Assembly (NCBI RefSeq): GCF_040049195.1
Contig: NZ_JBDZDL010000005.1
Source: NCEH01 sp040049195
GTDB lineage: Bacteria; Pseudomonadota; Alphaproteobacteria; Rhizobiales; Xanthobacteraceae
Direction: 5' to 3' (one strand)
Length of the DNA stretch: 64,000 nucleotides
Part shown: piece by piece, positions 1-6,964 of the stretch
Position numbering within the stretch: the stretch's first letter is position 1
How the letters are laid out: every line of letters starts with the position of its first letter
Position numbers and translations under genes: made by a program
Notes under the pieces: generated by a model
What the model saw: the letters and a program-made list of their open reading frames with translations, nothing else
Told to the model about the DNA's origin: nothing
Databases searched by the model: none

Positions 1-1
1 G

Positions 2-253
2 TCCCTCATCACCGGCATGCGGCTCGCCGCCACCTATTCGTTCCTCATGCTGGTGATCTCCGAGATGATCGGGGCCAGCAGCGGGCTCGGCTTCCTGGTG
101 ACGAACGCCCAATACGTGCTGAGCATCCATCTGCTCTATGTGGCGGTGATCGTGATCGCGCTCCTGGGCATCACCGCCAATTATCTCCTGGTCAAGCTCG
201 AAACCCGCCTGACGTCCTGGAAGGGACATGTCAGCGGCGACGAGCGGTTCTGA
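2..253 (+). CDS. ABC transporter permease, C-terminal fragment (SsuC/TauC type)
   Basis: The gene starts before the window; about 83 C-terminal residues are present. They contain hydrophobic membrane segments (residues GLGFLVTNAQ onward and a second run YVAVIVIALLGITANYLL) and end in a charged cytoplasmic tail (KLETRLTSW). The pattern E-x-IGASSGLGFL is the usual end of permeases of the nitrate/sulfonate/taurine class, where the segment follows the EAA loop. The ATPase gene begins 11 bp downstream and a binding protein follows, so this is the membrane part of one importer. The substrate cannot be read from the fragment. Confidence 0.85.
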   Translation, partial: SLITGMRLAATYSFLMLVISEMIGASSGLGFLVTNAQYVLSIHLLYVAVIVIALLGITANYLLVKLETRLTSWKGHVSGDERF

Positions 254-264
254 GGCGGGCGCGC

Positions 265-1074
265 ATGAGCATCAAGATCCGCCTGTCGAACGTCAGCAAG
301 ACGTTCACCACCCGCGCCGCCGCGGGCGTCGCGCCGGCTCCTTTCGTGGCGCTTCAGAACATCAATCTCGACGTGCGCACCGGCGAATTCCTCACCATCG
401 TGGGGCCGAGCGGCTGCGGAAAATCCTCGCTGCTGGACATGATCGGCGGCCTCTCGAAGCCGTCCTCGGGCGAAATCCTGCTGGACGGAAAACCGATTAC
501 CGGCGCGGCGCTCGACCGGGGCATCGTTTTCCAGCAATACGCCCTCTTTCCCTGGCGCACGGCGCTCCAGAACGTCGCCTTCGCGCTCGAGGCACGGGGC
601 ATGCCGAAGGCCGAACGCTTCGAGATCGCGCGCGAGCACCTGGCGCTCGTCGGCCTGTCGGAGTTCGAGGGGCGCTATCCCCATGAATTGTCCGGCGGCA
701 TGCGCCAGCGCGTCGCCATCGCCCGCAGCCTCGCCCACGACCCGGCCGTGCTGCTCATGGACGAGCCGTTCGCGGCCCTTGATGCCCAGACCCGCGAGAC
801 ACTCCAGGGTGAATTGCTGCGGATCTGGGAACGTGCGCGGAAGACCGTGATCTTCATCACCCATGGCCTCGAGGAGGCGGTGTATCTCGGTCAGCGCGTG
901 GCGGTGATCACGTCGCGGCCGGGCCGCGTGAAAGCGGTCATCGACATCCCACTGCGCGACCGCGCGAGCACCGAAGATCTGCGCTCGACACCCGAATTCG
1001 GGGCCCTGCGCCACCAGGTCTGGAGCCTCATCAAGGATGAGGTGGTCAAGGCCCAGGCGCTCGAGCTGAGCTGA
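265..1074 (+). CDS. ABC transporter ATP-binding protein (SsuB/TauB type)
   Basis: A 269-residue ATPase that would power import through the upstream permease. Walker A is GPSGCGKSS at about residues 47-55, the Q-loop follows (VFQQYALFPW), the signature is LSGGMRQRVAIARS near 140-155, Walker B is VLLMDEP, and the switch histidine is in FITHGLEEAVYL. Length and the short C-terminus fit the nitrate/sulfonate/taurine/thiamine-precursor class rather than the sugar class, which carries an extra regulatory domain. The gene lies between the permease and a binding protein, all in one direction with short gaps, so an operon is likely. Confidence 0.93.
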   Translation: MSIKIRLSNVSKTFTTRAAAGVAPAPFVALQNINLDVRTGEFLTIVGPSGCGKSSLLDMIGGLSKPSSGEILLDGKPITGAALDRGIVFQQYALFPWRTALQNVAFALEARGMPKAERFEIAREHLALVGLSEFEGRYPHELSGGMRQRVAIARSLAHDPAVLLMDEPFAALDAQTRETLQGELLRIWERARKTVIFITHGLEEAVYLGQRVAVITSRPGRVKAVIDIPLRDRASTEDLRSTPEFGALRHQVWSLIKDEVVKAQALELS

Positions 1075-1116
1075 CCTTCCTCCCGGTTCAAAACCCGAAA
1101 GAACGGAGTTCTCTTC

Positions 1117-2157
1117 ATGTCCATCAGGTCCGTGTTCGGCGCGCTCGTGGCGCCAGCGCTGGTAGCCGGCCTCCTCGCGGCCAGCGGCGGCGCCGCCTCG
1201 GCGCAGGAGGAGAAGCCGCTCAAGACGTTCCGCGTGCAGGACATGCCGAAGCGCTGGAACGGCTATGAGCTGCTCTTCCTCGCCGACAAGAAAGGATACT
1301 TCAAGGAGCAGGGACTGAAGCTCGAGCTGGTCCCCTTGCCCATCGACCAATACACCATCGCCGTCGACAGCGGGGTGACCGATTTCGCCCTCTCGGCGGA
1401 CTATATCTATTTCGCCAACATCAAGGCCAAGGGCCTGAAGATGAAGGAAATCGTCAGCTCGAACCCGATCCAGGACGCCTCCGCCGCCGGTGAGGGCGTG
1501 TTCGTCTTGAAAGACAGCCCCATCAAGACGCCGGAGGACCTGCGCGGCAAGAAGATCGGGGTGCGCAACGTGAGCTTTTCGGCCGCCTGGTTCACCTTGG
1601 ATTATATCGGCCGCAAGGGCGTGAAGAAGGATGAGGTGCAACTCCTCACCATTCCCGACCTGCAACTGGAGCAGGTGCTGCAGAGTGGCGCTGTGGACGC
1701 GGTCTATGCCTACGGCCCGATCGACGCGCAACTGCGCGCGCGTGGCCTCTACCGGCAGCTGTTCCAGATCTCCGATCTCGCTGGGCGCCCGGTCCAGCGC
1801 GGCGGCACCATTGCCCGCGAGGAGTTCATCGCTAAGAATCCCGAACTGGTCCGGGGCTATGTGGCCGCGATCGGCAAGGCTGCGGACTATGCTTCCGCGC
1901 ACCCGCGTGAGGTGGTGGACCTCGGCATCGAGCTCGGCCGCCTCAGCCCCGAGGTCGCTCCCCTGCTCTACACGAAGACCCCCTATGGGGACTTCAGCGG
2001 GGTGAAATGGCCCGCCCATGGCGTGATCAATGGCGATGACGTGAAATTCTGGCTGGGTGTTGCCGAAAGCCAGGGCATCGTGCCCGCCGGACTTCTGAAA
2101 CCGGAAGACCTCTATACGAACGCGTTCAACACCTTCGCAAAAAAGGACCAGCCCTGA
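1117..2157 (+). CDS. ABC transporter substrate-binding protein (NMT1/SsuA-like)
   Basis: A 346-residue exported binding protein. The N-terminus is a signal peptide with likely cleavage after AASA (about residue 28). The body has features of the NMT1/THI5/SsuA family: 'YELLFLADKKGYFKEQGL' near the start, 'DFALSADY' for the first lobe, and 'KTPEDLRGKKIGV' leading into the second lobe. A GGAG ribosome-binding site sits 8-9 bases before the ATG. It completes the importer with the two genes upstream. Ligands in this family include sulfonates, taurine, nitrate and thiamine precursors; the sequence does not let me choose. Confidence 0.9.
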   Translation: MSIRSVFGALVAPALVAGLLAASGGAASAQEEKPLKTFRVQDMPKRWNGYELLFLADKKGYFKEQGLKLELVPLPIDQYTIAVDSGVTDFALSADYIYFANIKAKGLKMKEIVSSNPIQDASAAGEGVFVLKDSPIKTPEDLRGKKIGVRNVSFSAAWFTLDYIGRKGVKKDEVQLLTIPDLQLEQVLQSGAVDAVYAYGPIDAQLRARGLYRQLFQISDLAGRPVQRGGTIAREEFIAKNPELVRGYVAAIGKAADYASAHPREVVDLGIELGRLSPEVAPLLYTKTPYGDFSGVKWPAHGVINGDDVKFWLGVAESQGIVPAGLLKPEDLYTNAFNTFAKKDQP

Positions 2158-2256
2158 GGTGGATCTCGTCCTTCAGCAAAGCTGCCCCTGCCTCAGTCCT
2201 GGCCGGGGGCAGCCCGTCCCACGCGCGCCGCGGGCGATCACCGCCCTCGCGGGCGA

Positions 2257-3123
2257 TCAGGAAGATGCCGGCCCGCCGATGGTGCCCAGCACCTCCATGG
2301 CGGCGTCGGGAATATCGACGCGGGAGGCCGCGAGGTTCTCGGCAAGGTGGGCGCTCGATGAGGTACCCGGGATGAGCAGGATGTTCGGCGAACGGCGCAG
2401 CAACCAGGCCAGGGCAACCTGCATGGGCGTGGCGCCGAGCTCGGTGGCGACTTCGCTCAATGCGCGGGACTGGAGCGGAGAGAAGCCGCCCAAGGGGAAG
2501 AAGGGCACGTAGGCGACGCCCTCGGCCGCCAGTTGGTCGATGAAGCCGTCGTCGCTTCTATGGGCCAGGTTGTACTGGTTCTGCACGCCGACGATCGGCA
2601 CGATGGCGGCGCCCTGCGCATATTGCGTGGGCGTGACGTTGCTGAGGCCGATGTGCCGGATCAGCCCTTGGTGCTGCAGCTCGGCAAGCGCCGTCAAGGG
2701 CGCTTCGATCGATCCTTCGGCCGGCCTATGGACGTCGAACATGACGCGCAGGTTGACCACATCCAGCACATCCACGCCGAGGTTCTTCAGGTTGTCGCGG
2801 ACGGCGGTCGCCAGAGCTTGAGGCGAGAAAGCCGGCATCCATTCGGCGTTCGGGCCGCGAACGGCGCCGACCTTGGTCACGATGAGCAGATCCGACGGAT
2901 AGGGATGAAGCGCCTCCCGGATCAGTTGGTTGGTGATGTGCGGGCCGTAGAAGTCGCTGGTGTCGATGTGATTGACACCCGCGGCGCGCGCCGCGCGCAG
3001 GACGGCCAGGGCTTCGTCGCGATCCTTGGGAGGACCGAACACGCCGGGGCCGGCCAGTTGCATGGCGCCGTAGCCCAGGCGGTTCACGGTGCGGCCGGCG
3101 AAGGAATAGGTCGGGGTTGTCAC
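2257..3123 (-). CDS. aldo/keto reductase, YdbC-like
   Basis: A 288-residue TIM-barrel NADPH-dependent oxidoreductase. I place the start at a GTG (3121-3123 on the complement) because AAGGAG lies 7 bases upstream and the protein then begins VTTPTYSFAGRTVNRLGYG, the normal N-terminus. Catalytic Asp and Tyr are in HIDTSDFYG and Lys in VTKVG. The usual catalytic His region is replaced by DVVNLR, as in the YdbC-like branch, so activity may differ from classical members. IPGTSS near the C-terminus is the cofactor-phosphate motif. It is divergent from a LysR-type gene, the usual arrangement for a regulated enzyme. The substrate is unknown. Confidence 0.88.
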   Translation of the reverse strand: MTTPTYSFAGRTVNRLGYGAMQLAGPGVFGPPKDRDEALAVLRAARAAGVNHIDTSDFYGPHITNQLIREALHPYPSDLLIVTKVGAVRGPNAEWMPAFSPQALATAVRDNLKNLGVDVLDVVNLRVMFDVHRPAEGSIEAPLTALAELQHQGLIRHIGLSNVTPTQYAQGAAIVPIVGVQNQYNLAHRSDDGFIDQLAAEGVAYVPFFPLGGFSPLQSRALSEVATELGATPMQVALAWLLRRSPNILLIPGTSSSAHLAENLAASRVDIPDAAMEVLGTIGGPASS

Positions 3124-3216
3124 GGGCGTTCTCCTTGAGGACGCTGGAGGTCTACACCTTGCCACGGTGCGCGATAATCGCCCACAATCCGCACAGCCTG
3201 TGCGAGATTCCGAACA

Positions 3217-4122
3217 ATGGCTTACGATCTGGCGGATCTGCACGCCTTCATCGCCGTCGCGCGTGCGCGGGGGTTCCGCAATGCGGCCCGCATCGAGGGC
3301 ACGAGCGCGTCCGCTCTCAGCGATGCGGTGAGACGGCTCGAAGGGCGGCTGGGCGCGCGCCTCCTGCATCGGACGACGCGCAGCATCAGCCTGACCGAAG
3401 CGGGCGCTCAGCTGATGGCCCGGCTGGAGCCGGCCCTCAGCGAAGTGGATGCGGCCTTGTCCGGGGTCGGGCGCTTCGACGACGCGCCTGCCGGCACGTT
3501 GAAGCTGAACGTGCCGGTGAGCGCCGCGCGTCTCGTTTTGCCCGATCTCGTGCCGGCGTTCCTGGCGGCCTATCCGCAGATCCGCCTGGAGATCACGGCG
3601 GAGGACGATTTCGTGGACGTGCTGGCTGCGGGCGCCGACGCCGGCATCCGGTATGACGAGCAGCTTGACCAGGACATGATCGCCATCCCCATCGGCCCGC
3701 GTGTCCAGCGCTTCGCATGCGCCGCCGCGCCCGCCTATCTGGACGCGCGAGGGCGCCCCCGCCATCCCAGCGACCTGCTGGACCACGCCTGCCTTCGTGG
3801 CCGCTTCTCAAGCGGCGTGACCCCCGCCTGGGAGTTCGAGCGAGACGGCGAGACGGTGATGATCGAGGGCAACGGCCCGCTGCTCGTCAGCATTGGCCCG
3901 GCGATAGATCTCGCGGTGGCTGCGGCGATCTCGGGTACCGGGGTCATCTATCTCTTTGAAGCCTGGCTCACGCCGTTCCTGAAAAGTGGGGCGCTGGAGC
4001 CGGTTCTTGGCGACTGGTGGCCGAGTTTCCCCGGGCCTTTCCTCTATTATCCGGGACGGCGGCTGGTGCCTCCGCCGCTTCGCGCGTTCATCGATTTCAT
4101 TCGGGCGCGACAGCCATCGTGA
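3217..4122 (+). CDS. LysR-family transcriptional regulator
   Basis: A 301-residue regulator with an N-terminal winged helix-turn-helix (about residues 1-60: DLHAFIAVARARGFRNAARI, then SASALSDAVRRLEGRLGARLL and RTTRSISLTEAG) and a two-lobed effector-binding domain (about 90-295). The effector domain has the pattern of the large group of LysR proteins that control neighbouring oxidoreductases. It is divergent from the aldo/keto reductase, with 93 bp between the two starts; that gap holds a small dyad GCGATAATCGC (3171-3181) that could be part of its binding site. I infer that it controls the reductase. Confidence 0.9.
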   Translation: MAYDLADLHAFIAVARARGFRNAARIEGTSASALSDAVRRLEGRLGARLLHRTTRSISLTEAGAQLMARLEPALSEVDAALSGVGRFDDAPAGTLKLNVPVSAARLVLPDLVPAFLAAYPQIRLEITAEDDFVDVLAAGADAGIRYDEQLDQDMIAIPIGPRVQRFACAAAPAYLDARGRPRHPSDLLDHACLRGRFSSGVTPAWEFERDGETVMIEGNGPLLVSIGPAIDLAVAAAISGTGVIYLFEAWLTPFLKSGALEPVLGDWWPSFPGPFLYYPGRRLVPPPLRAFIDFIRARQPS

Positions 4123-4159
4123 GGCGAAACCGAAGCAGCGACGCACCTCGGCTTGCCCC

Positions 4160-4290
4160 GCACGGCGATCCTGGGTGGACGAGGGGCTTGTACTCATCGA
4201 CCAGATTCAGCCGATCCAGCTCGGCCGCGAGCGTGCCGCCGCGGAGCACGCCGCCGGCGTCGCGTCCTTGCGCGGCTGCCGAGAAGATCC
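4160..4290 (-). pseudogene. remnant of a DHFR/RibD C-terminal domain-like reductase
   Basis: Reading the complement from about 4290 gives GGTLAAELDRLNLVDEYK followed by PLVHP, which matches the C-terminal part of 'dihydrofolate reductase family' (RibD C-terminal, YyaP-like) proteins, where a GSGxL...LVDEyrLlvhP pattern is typical. The frame then departs from the family (SPCGASRG...) and no start or N-terminal domain is present, so this is a broken fragment. Such genes are often found near ArsR/SRPBCC pairs like the one that follows. The assignment rests on one short motif. Confidence 0.45.
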
Positions 4291-4301
4291 AGCGACAACA
4301 C

Positions 4302-4367
4302 TTAGCTAACCGACGAAGTTTTTCTTGCGCGTTTGGCGAACAGGATGATAGTTAGCAACATGGCTAA
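4302..4367 (+). promoter_or_regulatory. candidate ArsR operator: two TTAGC/GCTAA dyads
   Basis: TTAGCTAA at 4302-4309 is a perfect palindrome, and TTAGC-N6-GCTAA occurs at 4352-4367, overlapping the ATG at 4360 of the ArsR-family gene. Both use the same half-site. Two copies of one dyad over the start of a small regulator gene is what autoregulation by an ArsR dimer looks like. Binding is inferred, not shown. Confidence 0.45.
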
Positions 4368-4701
4368 GCATGATGCCAACCTCTCGCTGCTCTTCCACGC
4401 CCTGGCGGATCCAACCCGCCGGTCGATCCTCACCCGCCTGGCGGAAGGATCGGCGCGGGTTACGGAATTGTCGGAACCCAGCGGCCTGCGCCTGCCCACG
4501 GTGATGCGGCACCTTTCGGTGCTGGAGGAAGCCGGGCTGATCGTCACCTCCAAGGATGGGCGGGTCCGCACCTGCGCCATCGTTCCCGAGGCCCTGGCGC
4601 CGGTCCGCACCTGGCTCGATGAACAGCGAGGACTCTGGGAAGCGCGCCTCGACCGGTTGGAGGCCTTTGCGATGAAGGCGAAGAAGGAGGACACGCAATG
4701 A
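4360..4701 (+). CDS. ArsR-family winged-helix regulator
   Basis: About 113 residues from the ATG at 4360 (MAKHDANLSLLFHALADPTRR). In-frame ATG 4345 and TTG 4333 are alternatives, but the family normally starts a few residues before FHALADPTRR. The winged helix covers about residues 8-85: ALADPTRRSILTRL, then the recognition helix GLRLPTVMRHLSVLEEAGL and the wing VTSKDGRVRTC. No metal-binding cysteine pair of the ELCVC type is seen, so it belongs to the non-metal subgroup that pairs with SRPBCC/AHSA1 proteins. It overlaps the next gene by 4 bp (ATGA), so the two are co-translated. Possible operators flank its start. Confidence 0.88.
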   Translation: MAKHDANLSLLFHALADPTRRSILTRLAEGSARVTELSEPSGLRLPTVMRHLSVLEEAGLIVTSKDGRVRTCAIVPEALAPVRTWLDEQRGLWEARLDRLEAFAMKAKKEDTQ

Positions 4702-5621
4702 CGTCGAACCTCGGTCCCGATGGGATGCCTGCGGCGTCCGATCATGCGGAAGGCCGCTTTGCCACGCTGACTTTCGAGCGGGACGTGGCCGCGCCCTTGT
4801 CGGTGCTGTGGACGGCCTGGACCACCCCGGCCGCACGGGCCGTCTGGGCGGCTCCGACGCCCTCGGTCGTCGTGGAGTTCCTGGAGGCCGACACCCGGGT
4901 GGGCGGGCGTGAAGTCTCGCTCTGCAAGGCGGACGGTCAGCCAGATATCCGCTGCGAGTGCGGGTGGCTCGAATTGCGGCCGGCGCGGCGCAGCGTGAAC
5001 TACGAGCTGGTTTCGTCCGAGGGCGTGACGCAATCGGCGGCGCTGGTGACGGCCGATTTCTCGGGCACGCAGGAGCGCAGCCGGCTGGCCGTGACGGTGC
5101 AGCTGTCCTCCCTGGCCGGGAACATGGAGGCCGGCTATCGACAGGGCTTCGACGCCGGACTGGACAATCTCGCCGGAGTGGCCCGGCGGACCATGGTGCT
5201 CCAGCGCGTGATCCGCGCGCCGCGCAGCATCGTCTGGAACACGTGGATGAACCCCGAGACGCTGCCGCAATGGTGGGGGCCGGAAGGGTTTTCCTGTCAA
5301 ACCAAAAGGATCGACTTGCGGACCGGCGGCGAATGGCTGTTCGACATGATCGGGCCCGACGGCACGGTCTACCCCAACCACCATCGCTACATCGAGGTCA
5401 TGCCCGATGAGAGGATCGGCTACACGCTGCTCTGGGGGGAAAGCGGGCCGAAGCACGCCGACGCCTGGGTTTCGATGGAGGATCAGGACGGGGCGACGAA
5501 GGTGACGCTGGGCATGGTGTTCAGCACGGAGGCTGAGTTCCAGCAAGCGAAGGGCTTTGGCGCCATTGAACTGGGCCTTCAAACCCTGGGCAAGCTGGAG
5601 CGCTTCGTCACGTCTCGCTGA
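4698..5621 (+). CDS. tandem SRPBCC (AHSA1-like) protein
   Basis: A 307-residue protein with two helix-grip SRPBCC domains. Domain 1 is about residues 17-160 (TFERDVAAPLSVLWTAWTTP, ending in a helix GYRQGFDAGLDNLAGV). Domain 2 is about 165-305 and has the clearer family signature: VIRAPRSIVWNTWMNPETL, PQWWGPEGF, GGEWLFDM, and a final amphipathic helix. Most family members carry one domain of about 150 residues, so this is a fusion or internal duplication. These proteins bind hydrophobic ligands in a deep cavity; no substrate is known. It is translationally coupled to the ArsR gene, which probably represses both. Confidence 0.87.
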   Translation: MTSNLGPDGMPAASDHAEGRFATLTFERDVAAPLSVLWTAWTTPAARAVWAAPTPSVVVEFLEADTRVGGREVSLCKADGQPDIRCECGWLELRPARRSVNYELVSSEGVTQSAALVTADFSGTQERSRLAVTVQLSSLAGNMEAGYRQGFDAGLDNLAGVARRTMVLQRVIRAPRSIVWNTWMNPETLPQWWGPEGFSCQTKRIDLRTGGEWLFDMIGPDGTVYPNHHRYIEVMPDERIGYTLLWGESGPKHADAWVSMEDQDGATKVTLGMVFSTEAEFQQAKGFGAIELGLQTLGKLERFVTSR

Positions 5622-5847
5622 GATGCGGTGACCTCGCGATCAGGCGGCTGCGGCCGCCTCGGTGGTCGCAGCGCCGCTTGCCGGCCAAAGAATGGCGGGC
5701 ACCTTTCCCCTGTCTCCCGCGCCGCGATAGAAGTAGAAGCGGTCGCTGCCATCTTGCGCCGGCAAAACCGGGCGCGCGGTCCATCGCTAGTCCCGGCTGC
5801 CGGCCGGCTCGCATGAGGAAGCGCAAGATGGGCGAGGAGAAAGACTG

Positions 5848-6090
5848 ATGTCGAAGCCGCCATTACGCAGAGCCGGAACCTCTTCACGCGACGCGGCCGA
5901 GGCGGCGTTCAAATCGGCGACAACAAAGCCGGTCGAAGCTCCGCCCAAGGCCGCGATCATTCCCAATGCACGGGAAATGGTGTCGCTTCGCATCGATCGT
6001 AACGTGCTGGAATATTTCCAGGAGGGCGGCCCCGGATGGCAGGATCGGATCAACGATGCCCTTCGCAAGATCGTCGATGCGAAATCCTGA
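5848..6090 (+). CDS. BrnA-like antitoxin family protein (orphan)
   Basis: An 80-residue protein whose C-terminal half (MVSLRIDRNVLEYFQEGG followed by PGWQDRINDALRK) is the ribbon-helix-helix-type DNA-binding end of the BrnA/DUF4415 antitoxin family. The N-terminal 40 residues are basic and poorly structured. GAGGAG lies 9 bases before the ATG. In type II BrnT/BrnA modules the toxin gene precedes the antitoxin; the 226 bp upstream hold no BrnT. A tiny ORF (5813-5848, MRKRKMGEEKD) ends on the start codon (TGATG) and could couple translation. The protein is either a domesticated DNA-binding protein or the leftover of a module. Confidence 0.75.
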   Translation: MSKPPLRRAGTSSRDAAEAAFKSATTKPVEAPPKAAIIPNAREMVSLRIDRNVLEYFQEGGPGWQDRINDALRKIVDAKS

Positions 6091-6223
6091 GCTTTAGGGC
6101 CGACAGCACGCATGCAGGCCTCGGGCGCAGATATAATTCGCGAGTGCTCGTCCAGGGGCCATTCGTATTCATAAATTCCCGCAAGGTTGAAGCTTGAGCG
6201 CAAAATAGCTTCCTGGGCGGAAG

Positions 6224-6249
6224 GGAACCATTTACCGGGATTTATCGTT
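6224..6249 (+). promoter_or_regulatory. EcfG-type (general stress response) promoter
   Basis: GGAAC at 6224-6228 and CGTT at 6246-6249 are separated by 17 bases, an exact match to the alphaproteobacterial EcfG (sigma-EcfG/RpoE4) promoter GGAAC-N16/17-CGTT. It lies 65 bp upstream of the DUF892 gene, a type of gene commonly found in this regulon. Confidence 0.75.
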
Positions 6250-6314
6250 ACTTTTCCGTGCACTTCACGCTGCCACAAAGGTGGGCGCTTCGTTGCGCGA
6301 AAAGGATAGCCCAA

Positions 6315-6812
6315 ATGACCCGAGAAAAGACGCTCGAAGATCTTTTCCACGATACGCTCAAGGACATCTATTACGCGGAGAGGAAAATCCTGAAGGCCCT
6401 GCCCAAGATGGCGCGCGCCGCCTCTTCGCCGGACCTGAAGGCCGCGTTCGAGAAGCACAAGGACGAGACCGAAGTCCAGGTGGAGCGCCTGCAGCGGGTG
6501 TTCGAGCTGATGGGCAAGCGCGCCCAGGGCAAGACCTGCGACGCCATCGAGGGCATCGTCGCCGAAGGCGAGGAGATCATCGAGAGCTTCAAGGGTACGC
6601 CGGCCATCGATGCGGGCCTGATCTCTTCCGCGCAAGCGGTGGAACACTACGAGATCACCCGCTACGGCACCCTGAAGCGCTGGGCCGAGGTGCTGGGCAT
6701 GACCGATGCCGCCACACTGCTCGGGCAGACGCTCGCCGAAGAGAGCACCACCGACAAGTCTCTGACCGCTCTGGCGGACGCTTCCGCGAACGCAATGGCC
6801 AAGGCGGCCTGA
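6315..6812 (+). CDS. DUF892/YciE-family ferritin-like protein
   Basis: A 165-residue ferritin-like four-helix protein of the YciE/YciF (DUF892) family. I start it at the ATG at 6315, after an AAAGGA at 6301, since MTREKTLEDLFHDTLKDIYY is the normal family beginning. Family motifs are YYAERKILKALPKMARAA, FEKHKDETEVQVERLQRVFE, CDAIEGIVAEGEEI and AVEHYEITRYGTL; the Glu and His residues in these helices are the likely di-metal ligands. The family is induced by stress and starvation in many bacteria, with no settled reaction. The perfect EcfG promoter upstream supports stress control. The next two small genes may be in the same transcript. Confidence 0.9.
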   Translation: MTREKTLEDLFHDTLKDIYYAERKILKALPKMARAASSPDLKAAFEKHKDETEVQVERLQRVFELMGKRAQGKTCDAIEGIVAEGEEIIESFKGTPAIDAGLISSAQAVEHYEITRYGTLKRWAEVLGMTDAATLLGQTLAEESTTDKSLTALADASANAMAKAA

Positions 6813-6877
6813 TTTCCGCGGCCGCCGCGCCTCTCGGGTGGCCGCCGTTCCGTTCACTGTTTCAAAAGGAGGCCATC

Positions 6878-6955
6878 ATGGGCCGAGGCATTCTGTTGTG
6901 GCTGCTGGGCGTTCCGATCCCGATCATCATCCTTCTCGCCTTGTTCATGAGATAG
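6878..6955 (+). CDS. 25-residue hydrophobic membrane peptide
   Basis: A complete reading frame of 25 codons with an ideal ribosome-binding site (AAAGGAGG at 6865-6872, five bases before the ATG). The peptide begins MGRGILLWLLGVPIPIII and ends LFMR: one transmembrane helix with a basic residue at each end. The strength of the Shine-Dalgarno sequence and the central PIP motif, which I recall from very short proteins in related genomes, support a real gene. It lies between the DUF892 gene and the next membrane protein gene (9 bp gap), so probably in the stress operon. Function unknown. Confidence 0.7.
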   Translation: MGRGILLWLLGVPIPIIILLALFMR

Positions 6956-6964
6956 GGGCGCGAG

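Noticed and set aside
181..2019. 612-codon open frame on the complement of the first transporter genes
   Set aside because: It is a high-GC shadow of the ATPase and binding-protein genes; its translation has no family features and no ribosome-binding site.
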